NCBI GenBank assembly: GCA_024699855.1
Contig: JAMPIQ010000001.1
Coordinates: forward strand, 17,484,001 to 17,548,000
Direction of reading: 5' to 3'
Origin: Aphelenchoides besseyi
Taxonomy: Eukaryota > Nematoda > Chromadorea > Rhabditida > Aphelenchoididae
DNA length: 64,000 nt
Under the pieces are notes generated by a model that did not search any database, was not told the DNA's origin, and saw only the letters and a program-made list of their open reading frames with translations. A program made the position numbers and the translations under genes. Every line of letters begins with the position of its first letter. Position 1 is the first letter of the stretch. This document shows, one piece after another, positions 57,434 through 64,000 of the stretch.

Positions 57434-58717
57434 ATGACGGAACACTACGAAGATGAAATCCGAAAGTTGAAGGAAACAATTAAGGACTTGACTGAAACAC
57501 ACGCCACAAAGATAACAGAATTACAGAACGGAAAGGCGACGGCAGAAAACGAAAAAACCGACTGGCAAAAGACGGCGAACAATCTGCAAAAAATACTGGA
57601 TGAAAACGACGAAAAATACTTAATCAAAGACTTCGATCATCGAAAAAACCGGCGAATCCTTGGAACTACAATCGAAAAGTAAGTTTCCATTGACTTCCTT
57701 TTTTCAATGATTTCTTTCAACTATAAACCAAGAGCGCCACAATCAACACATTCATGGCACAAGTGTACGGATCTCTAGATCCGTAAGAACTTTGTTAAGA
57801 GGAGGCCCCGCCTACTCGAAGGGAAGCTTTCGAGTGGTCGGGTCCCGATCACTCCCATAATTCCGCTTCCCGCAACGAGTCGGATTTCCTTCCCGCTCTA
57901 ATTGTTGTTAACTAGTAGCTACAATAAACCGCATAATTGGATCGTTCGGTTTAATTTTAAGTAAAGAACTCAAAGCTTTACACAAGCATGCGAGCGGCAG
58001 CGGAGAATACACGTCGAATTCCCGCCAACACCGAGTTGATGGCCGAATTGATGTAACGACAAAAAGTATTCATCGATTTGTCTTCAAGTAAGTTGAGGTC
58101 CAAATCAACGATTCACAAGAAACACTTCAGTCAACCCGATAAACTTTGCGTTTTGGTCTGGTTGCGCTTGAAACGCATCTTCGACGCTCGATCTTCGGCT
58201 TACGACTTCATTCTCAGCCAACTACCTACCAATTTCAAACACAAATGTCTCTTTCCATAGTCTTCAAATAACGCTAATCTTATGGGTTTCAGACAGTGAA
58301 TTCAGTAGCCATGTCACCACTCCATTACCTAGTATCAAATCAAACTTGGAAGCGGAACTGCGAGAGAAGGCGTACGAAGAACAATCGCGCGCTTGGTTGA
58401 TAAACGACGAAACCATAGCCCGCAACACACTAGCTCAACTAAACGATGTGCAAAAGAAGCTCGAGGAGTGCCTAGAGATGTGCACGGAACTCAAAAAGAA
58501 GAGCTTGAACGAAAAGTCCATGTACAATCGGCAACAATTCGATGGTGCTCGTCTTGACAACACGATTTACGTTCCTGCACAATCAACCAGTCAATCGACC
58601 GAAGAAAACAATGGCAGTCAAAGAATAGAACAGTCCGTGAAGACGCTTCAAAACCGCGTCGAATGTTTTGCTGGAATGTTTCATGCGGCGCTCGAGTACT
58701 ATGAAGAGGCCGAATGA
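57434..58717 (+). CDS. Coiled-coil protein, unknown family, with a retroelement fragment in its intron
   Basis: ATG 57434 has a strong context (CCACCATGA) downstream of a splice acceptor. Exon 1 is a heptad-rich coiled coil (YEDEIRKLKETIKDLTETHA, then WQKTANNLQKILDENDEKY). It ends at GAAAA|GTAAGT (57676/57677), phase 2. The second exon begins after CCATTACCTAG near 58330 and keeps phase: IKSNLEAELREKAYEEQSRA, LAQLNDVQKKLEECLEMCTE, RIEQSVKTLQNRVECF, ending LEYYEEAE at 58715-58717. The intron of about 655 bp is far longer than the genome norm because it contains an LTR and gag-like fragment. The product is about 225 residues. Function is not evident; a structural or scaffold role is only a guess. 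Confidence 0.6.
57764..58262 (+). mobile_element. LTR-element fragment (LTR plus gag-like start) inside an intron
   Basis: The LTR-like part runs from TGTACGG (57764) to TTTACA (57982), about 219 bp, opening with a near-terminal palindrome (TACGGATCT-CT-AGATCCGTA, 57766-57785) and containing AATAAA. It is followed by ATG 57986 (MRAAAENTRRIPANTELMAE), a stop, and then a frame encoding RLKRIFDARSSAYDFILSQL, matching 13366-13420. No protease or polymerase follows and no obvious tRNA primer site was seen after the LTR, so this is a 5' fragment. Confidence 0.6.
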
Positions 58718-59282
58718 AGATTGGACGTTTCAAATCCCTAGTCTTGATCTCGAACTACTGGATTGTTGTATTGATTAACAAAGAACTTTCATGTTTGACA
58801 TTTGTTGTATTAGGAAACAAAAGAATCATTTGGACCAAACGACTACTTATCATTGGGCTTTCTATTCCAATTCTGAAGAGAAATCGAAAACCGATCAGAG
58901 TCGGAAATTGGTCTTGAACATTGTTGGTAGTTGATTCTGTTTGTCGTTATACTGTCGTTGCAAGTCTTTGAACTGCAATAACTTTGCTGTTGATGAGCTT
59001 CAAGCTACTAAATCGAAACCACGGACGTCTGAACTTTTTGTTGACTTTGTATTCTTCTGGAGTTTATTGAGCACATTATATGAAGGAAGTAGACACTAAG
59101 TTTGCTATCACACGACCTCTCACTACTCAGCTCTGACCAGTAAACGTAGTCAGAAATAGCTTCAGATTGAGGTGATAAATTGAACTATACGATCACTCAA
59201 AACTCAACTCTACAACAATCAATTACATAGAATAGACATCCACAAACTAATTAGTGGAAGCGATTGATTATTTTCCTATAAT
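58718..59282. other. Intergenic, nothing recognised
   Basis: AT-rich. A short frame at 58714-58917 has no supporting features. Confidence 0.4.
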
Positions 59283-59850
59283 CTACACCAAAGACAACAA
59301 TCTAAACGAGAACGAGAGGAAGACCAAAAACAATCCGAGAGATGGAACGATGGCAGTGACAAAGCTTAGATTGTATTCTGAATAATCCGACGTGTCGTCA
59401 TGATGAGTTTGTTCTAAATGACTCGATGGCATGGGAACATCACCGACATTGCAAAGATTGCCAAAGCAGTAGCAAGAAGTGACTTGACCAACACTCTTGC
59501 ACCCAGTTTTCATAAGTTCTGAAGTACCACAAGACTAAACGTAAATCTAACTCTCATTTTGATCAGCAAGTACGTGTCTTATAAACTCCAGAAACCAATT
59601 TTTCGCCGGTATGCGGATTGGAAACGCCCTCCCCAATGTACGTCTTCAAACAATCATCCACACCTAAACCGCAGTCGTATCCTTCTAGGGAATCACAATT
59701 GATTTCAAATTGTCTAGTTGAATTTTCCAATCTTGAAACTAACATTTCCTTGCGACAGATCTGAACAGCATTGTAGCACTTGATTACTCCACTTTGCTTC
59801 AACATCACTAACACACTAACAAGAATCAGAAGAACAATCAAATCACGCAT
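59283..59850 (-). CDS. Ly6/uPAR three-finger GPI-anchored surface protein
   Basis: ATG 59850 begins a signal peptide (MRDLIVLLILVSVLVMLKQS). About ten Cys follow in a three-finger layout: IKCYNAVQICRKEM, FEINCDSLEGYDCGLGVDDC, SCGTSELMKTGCKSVG and TSCYCFGNLCN. The final C-x-x-x-x-CN is the hallmark of Ly6 domains. The C-terminus is hydrophobic (SFVTAIVPSLGLFLVFLSFS), typical of a GPI signal. The intron between the two exons is uncertain: a donor after EKL (GTTTCT) keeps phase with SCGTSEL, while the more consensus GTACTT donor would shift frame. Nematode Ly6 proteins often tune receptors or membrane trafficking. The partner here is unknown. Confidence 0.75.
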
Positions 59851-60326
59851 CTTGAACACAAACAGAGAGCACCAACGTGAGCCGACCGATTCGAGACGAA
59901 CACTTTTTCCGACTGAACTTCCAATCAAAGTTTCCAAAAACACTTTTTGTTGTTATCCAGAAACCACTTAATTTTCTAAAAAGAGTCGTTGCTGTTCCTG
60001 TAATACTCAATGTCCCACTCCAGTAACCCATCTCTTAATTGGCTTGTTGGGACTTTTCATTGCATTTACGAGAAATAGAGATTATCGATCGATTCACGGA
60101 GCGCTTGCTGTTCAGTTCGGAACCACCACTTAGCATCTAATCCTTCTCACAACTCGATATTCCAAGATAATTAATGACATTCAGTGGTTTTTGTTCTTCA
60201 TAAATGTAAAGATTACGAGTAAACAGTTGGCATTTTGAGATAGTTGTTTGCAATTGCACTGAAGTTGTTTCTGAACTCGAACTTCGTCGGACATCGAAAT
60301 CGGACGATTAGACGACTAATCCGAAA
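59851..60326. other. Divergent promoter region
   Basis: Between the leftward Ly6 gene and the rightward collagen gene. No gene seen. Confidence 0.4.
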
Positions 60327-61616
60327 ATGACGCCGATTCCACGGTTGGAATTCACAATTGATTGCGGTCAGTTGAATTCGATGCTCGCGATTTATTGGTC
60401 AGTTGCTGGAGCAGCGGTTGCTCTGAGCCTCTTGCTAAGTGGATTGCCGATCTTGTTCGGTCGATTGAGTGCGATACGAGAAGAAATTCTCGACGATATT
60501 CGAGATCTAAGAGTTGTCGAGGATACCGCATGGTGGGTTGACTACGGGCATTCTGATAGATGATTGAAGGCAAAAACTGATGGAAAAGAGTCGAACCGGT
60601 CGTTCACAACGAGCGATTGATAGACGCGAATTCGACGGGGTTTGTTCCTGTGACATCGACAATCGATGCCCGATGGGACCAAAAGGCAAGAGAGGAGAAA
60701 AAGGACTGGACGGATTGAACGGGAGACCGGGACCTCAAGGAAGTGATTTGGACTCAAAGATGATGGTTGAATTCATTGCTTTTCAGTGCGTGGATTACCC
60801 GGCAATTATCCGCCTGTTACGGTGGAGATCATGTTCGTCGATTCAGGTGAGGCTTATTCGCCGAGACGTCAAGTTCTCTGTCGTTCTTGTCCGAGAGGAA
60901 AACCCGGTGAGAAACAGTTGAATGAACATTCTCCTGACTATTTGATAGGCGAAATGGGACCAAGAGGTGAACGAGGCCGTGAGTTCATTAGTCAATTGAG
61001 CTCTCAACTCCTGTTTATAGCACCGGGAAATCAAGGATTACGTGGCATCAATGGAGCAATGGGAAAACGCGGTTTGGTTGGTCGTAAGTTTAGAAACGAA
61101 CTTCCGATCATTCGAATTTAGTCAGAGGTATTCCTGGTCGAAGAGGGTAAGTAATCGACTTATTCGGACGACTTCTGCTTATTCCAGTGTTCCTGGAGCC
61201 AGAGGGAATGTTGGCCCGAAAGGCAATTCAGGTAATGTGCTTCAATTCACTCGAGTCCACATCTTTGCAGGTCGAAATGGTTATGTTGGCCAGAAAGGGG
61301 CCAAGGGAATGAAAGGCGGTTAGTCAGAGTGTTGGTGATTGAAACTGAGAATTTCTAGCTCGTGGACCGACGGGTGTCAAAGGCCAAAAAGCCGAACAAG
61401 GTTCTCCCGGTGCATTAGGGATCAATGGTTTGAGGGGACGTCAAGTAATTAGCAATTACTTGAGCTGAAGACACTTGTTTTGTTTAGGGACCAGTCGGGA
61501 ATAGAGGTCCCAAAGGTGCTGCTGGATTTGGCGGTCTTTCGGGCCGACGAGGAATTCCCGGCCGAGACGGAGCTTATTGTCCATGTCCAAAACGCGAACT
61601 ACGGCAACTGAACTGA
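60327..61616 (+). CDS. Nematode cuticle collagen
   Basis: ATG 60327. The N-terminus carries the cuticle-collagen type membrane helix (AIYWSVAGAAVALSLLLSGL) and helices before a processing site (MEKSRTGRSQRAIDRR, with RSQR as a subtilisin/furin-like site). A Cys pair follows (GVCSCDIDNRC), and then Gly-X-Y blocks split over many tiny exons: PMGPKGKRGEKGLDG, CRSCPRGKPG, MGPRGERG, GNQGLRGINGAMGKRG, VPGARGNVGPKGNSG, GPVGNRGPKGAAGFGG and RGIPGRDG. The end YCPCPKRELRQLN is the classic C-terminal Cys motif. Such collagens are secreted by hypodermis and cross-linked in the cuticle. The Gly-X-Y is unusually basic (many K/R). A non-collagen insert (NYPPVTVEIMFVDSGEAYSP) interrupts the repeats. Around ten introns of 35-50 bp; some joins are tentative. 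Confidence 0.88.
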
Positions 61617-62205
61617 CTACCATGCTCTCATTTATACGACGATTAACTTATAGAACTCGTAGAACAAAAGAACGTCAAGAGAACAATCTCCGTCGATTTC
61701 CTTCTGGTAAATAAAATAAAGTCACTGGTTTCTATGAGCTTAGAGTCGATGCAATTGATTTTCTTCAAATCGTTTGACTAATAGTTACCACAACATGCAA
61801 TGATTAGTTGGTACTTTGTTACAGGAATCAACCCAAGATGCAATCGTATGTTTAGGTTGCAACAAGCTCAAATTCGCATAACAAAACTTTGCATAATAAA
61901 AAACAAATTGAGTAACAAAACTGACTTAGCAGTGAAAATTTTCGATGTTTTGATTCCTTTCACTAATGAATTTCATTCCTTGAATATGCTAGCTGATCGA
62001 TTAATGTTCAATTTCAGATAGAAAACTTTTATTGAGCAAAAATAGAGAAGACAACAGGTGGTTGAACCCACGAGTCCGAGAACAATAACAGACGGTTTTG
62101 AACGATACAATTGAAAGAAATGAATCTTGTTTGGCGATGATCGTAGGATTTCTGGAGACCATCAGTCTTTGCTTTCGGCACTACTGCTGGGCGGTGGAAA
62201 CATTA
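61617..62205. other. Intergenic, nothing recognised
   Basis: 3' flank of collagen (AATAAA near 61715) and 3' flank of the leftward gene. The frame at 61800-62021 is unsupported. Confidence 0.4.
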
Positions 62206-62639
62206 TCACAAGACTGTTTTCAATGATAGATTGAGTTCATGCATTCCAGTTTCGCGCGCAATTTGTTCTTCGGCCGTTTGGTTTTGATGCACGTCTTGAA
62301 GAATGTAATCTTCCAGTGAGCACAACCCGTCCACGACGTCTTGTAGACGTCGCAAAAGTTTGTTAACTGACGGATCCTAAAAGATGTCATGTTAGAGATT
62401 CCGTGCTACTTAAACATACCTGTGCCGAAATGCGTAATCCCAGTCGACGATCGGCATGAACACGAACTAAATAAAACGTAAGTGTTGAAAACCCAAGTAC
62501 TTACCATGTGTATTCCTTAACTTGAACTCGATGACACCGATACTCGACAAAAATTGTTGTTGCACAGTTTCGCTGTTGAGCTTCGTTAAACTGAAAACGT
62601 GTGATTAGGAAGTAGTGCTTGGGAAACTTACTTTGACAT
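62206..62639 (-). CDS. Small helical protein of about 103 residues, unknown
   Basis: ATG 62639 (MSN) joins over a 48 bp intron to LTKLNSETVQQQFLSSIGVI. Next comes RVHADRRLGLRISAQ after a roughly 44 bp intron, and a last exon DPSVNKLLRRLQDVVDGLC through EEQIARETGMHELNLSLK, stop 62206-62208. All joins keep phase. The same frame stays open upstream (FEDNFCLIRARTATAI), so the gene may start earlier. Sequence and size suggest a small alpha-helical adaptor or complex subunit (Mediator- or BORC-like sizes), but I do not recognise a family. Confidence 0.55.
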
Positions 62640-63180
62640 AATCGCCGTCGCAGTTCTTGCACGGATAAGACAAAAGTTGTCCTCAAATACTTGTAAATAG
62701 AAGTAATCGATGATAAAACTTACGGGAGTCGATTGAAGACGTTCATTATTTGTGAGAATCGAAAAGCAGATAAACAAAAACTGAACGTCAAATGTGTTCT
62801 GATAAACAAACACGAAAAAGCGACATTGAAATTGTCGATCATTCTAGTTCGATTGATTCACGAATCGATTGTTATTTTGATTGTTGTGTGAAAGTTTTTG
62901 AACAGAAATCTTTTTGAAATTTGAAACCGAACTCTTCAAACGACGTGACCGCATAATGGACGGTTTCACGTCTTTGTTTCGAGTCTACTGTCATTCCAAG
63001 GCTATTGCTCCGATTGCATCGGGTATGTTTGAAGATTGTCAGTTTGGCGTAATGTTCGAAGTAAACGACGAAGACCATCGTTCCAACAATTTTCGAAACG
63101 AATCAACATACTCGGTGGTACCATCTTTTTTCCGACATTCCGCACTTTTGTTAGTCGATTCGGAGCCCTCAGTTGTCTTT
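62640..63180. other. Divergent promoter region
   Basis: Upstream of both the leftward small gene and the rightward EOGT gene. The frame open from 62914 continues into the EOGT signal peptide, but the upstream part shows no targeting features, so it is probably 5' UTR. Confidence 0.4.
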
Positions 63181-64000
63181 ATGGCTATTGAGAGCAGAAT
63201 TATTTTCTTGCTTTTGTTTTCTTATGCGAATGCTGGTCGTTTGTTTTGGAAGAACTTGGAGTTGGAATCGTCGTTGTTAGAGTACTCGGTGCTGACCAAT
63301 GGGCCTCTCCGTTCCAAATGTCTTCAAGACCAAAATTGTCCGATCAAAATAACGAATAGCACGCCAACACGATGCTGGGGTTATGAGCCGTCTTGTCGCT
63401 TCGAAGATTCCTATTCGGCCGATTTGCTCAAATGTCACGGCAAATCGGATTGGCCGGGTGTCGAGGACAATATGTCACACAAAAAGTTGTTTTGGACTCA
63501 GGGCGATTTTGGTTTGTTGAAACAGCAGGTCGATTCGCTTCGTCCGATCTGTGAGTCCAACGATTCGGTAAGCTCTTCTTTTCGTTTTGTGATTGAGGTG
63601 ATTTTTTAGACGAAGAGCTTCTTGGAGTGTTCGGCACATTTGCGATGGTGTCGTGGACGAAACCTAAGTCGGTGGGAACTGCGATTCGCACTTCGATTCG
63701 AAGCTGCTAGCTAATCGAAGTGATGAGTTGTCGTATCTTCAAAGTTGGTAAGCAAATGGATTCTTTTGAATTTTGTTTGTTTTGTATTCAAGGGCTACGA
63801 ACTGAAAAATTTTGAGTCGTACGAGGAGTTTTGCATCGACGAGTCAAACTGCGACGTGATCTTCGAGAAGCCGACGTACATAATCAAATTGGACACTTCG
63901 GTCAATATGTATCATCATTTTTGTGACTTCATCAATCTGTTCGCCACTCAATTCATCAATGGGTCCTTTAGTCGTAATGTGGACATATTTTGGTGGGACA
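63181..64000 (+). CDS. EGF-domain-specific O-GlcNAc transferase (EOGT), 3' partial, with frame breaks
   Basis: ATG 63181 starts a signal peptide ([20 protein letters not shown]). Family landmarks follow: [33 protein letters not shown], and after an intron [17 protein letters not shown]. Later come GGNCDSHFD ... [36 protein letters not shown] and [22 protein letters not shown] adds O-GlcNAc to EGF repeats of secreted and membrane proteins in the ER lumen. The frame breaks just after WCRGRNL (about 63665): the VGGNC...LQSW block is in another frame, and about 20 family residues between them are missing. The next splice (63743/63787) does not keep phase either. This may be an assembly deletion or a decaying gene. 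The gene runs off the right edge. Confidence 0.85.

Noticed and set aside
1..64000. CRISPR arrays, bacterial operons, ribosome-binding sites, rRNA genes
   Set aside because: The window is spliced eukaryotic DNA. No regularly spaced repeats, no Shine-Dalgarno-linked gene strings and no rRNA sequence were seen.

Overview
This window is eukaryotic and almost certainly from a nematode. The evidence is a Col_cuticle_N-type cuticle collagen ending in YCPCP, a DUF1679/CHK-like kinase, a divergent Sra-superfamily-like 7TM receptor, saposin-B repeat proteins, a nematode Ig-like secreted protein, and an EGL-4-type cGMP-dependent protein kinase. Genes are dense and split by extremely short introns, mostly about 32-50 bp with GTAAG/GTGAG donors and TTTCAG/TTTAG acceptors. 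Several start codons sit a few bases after a 3' splice site that has no matching 5' exon, which suggests spliced-leader trans-splicing. I cannot name the species.

Layout. 0-4.2 kb: a transmembrane leucine-rich-repeat protein (minus, running off the left edge) and two small secreted Cys-rich proteins. 4.7-8.3 kb: a decayed BEL/Pao retrotransposon (minus) with a tRNA-Gly-like primer-site remnant. 9.4-12.2 kb: a truncated papain-like pseudoprotease (plus) whose 1.7 kb intron holds a whole SOCS-box-like gene on the other strand. 13.3-14.1 kb: repeats. 16.1-25.4 kb: an anion-type Cys-loop channel, a tetraspan protein, a peroxisomal acyl-CoA thioesterase, a CHK-like kinase, a chemoreceptor-like GPCR and an Ig-like secreted protein. 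27.3-36.9 kb: the PKG/EGL-4 homologue, with unusually large introns, a degenerate second cyclic-nucleotide domain and candidate alternative acylated N-termini. 37.4-44.6 kb (minus): UPF0462/C4orf33, an ASPM-like IQ protein and a four-domain saposin precursor.

47.6-55.8 kb: inorganic pyrophosphatase (minus), a C1-tetrahydrofolate synthase whose dehydrogenase/cyclohydrolase half has decayed (plus), a ZNHIT2-like zinc-finger protein (minus) and a globin (plus). 56.4-58.7 kb: a second copy of the 13.7 kb repeat, and a coiled-coil gene whose intron carries an LTR-element fragment. 59.3 kb to the end: a Ly6/three-finger GPI protein (minus), a cuticle collagen (plus), a small unknown protein (minus) and EOGT (plus, cut by the right edge, with frame breaks).

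Most genes are unrelated housekeeping or surface/secreted genes, and no operon-like functional cluster is evident. The best leads are the remodelled PKG locus, the single-function folate enzyme with a dead N-terminal half, the nested gene pair, and the tRNA-like sequence at the Pao primer-binding site. Exon boundaries were worked out by eye from splice motifs, reading phase and family similarity.
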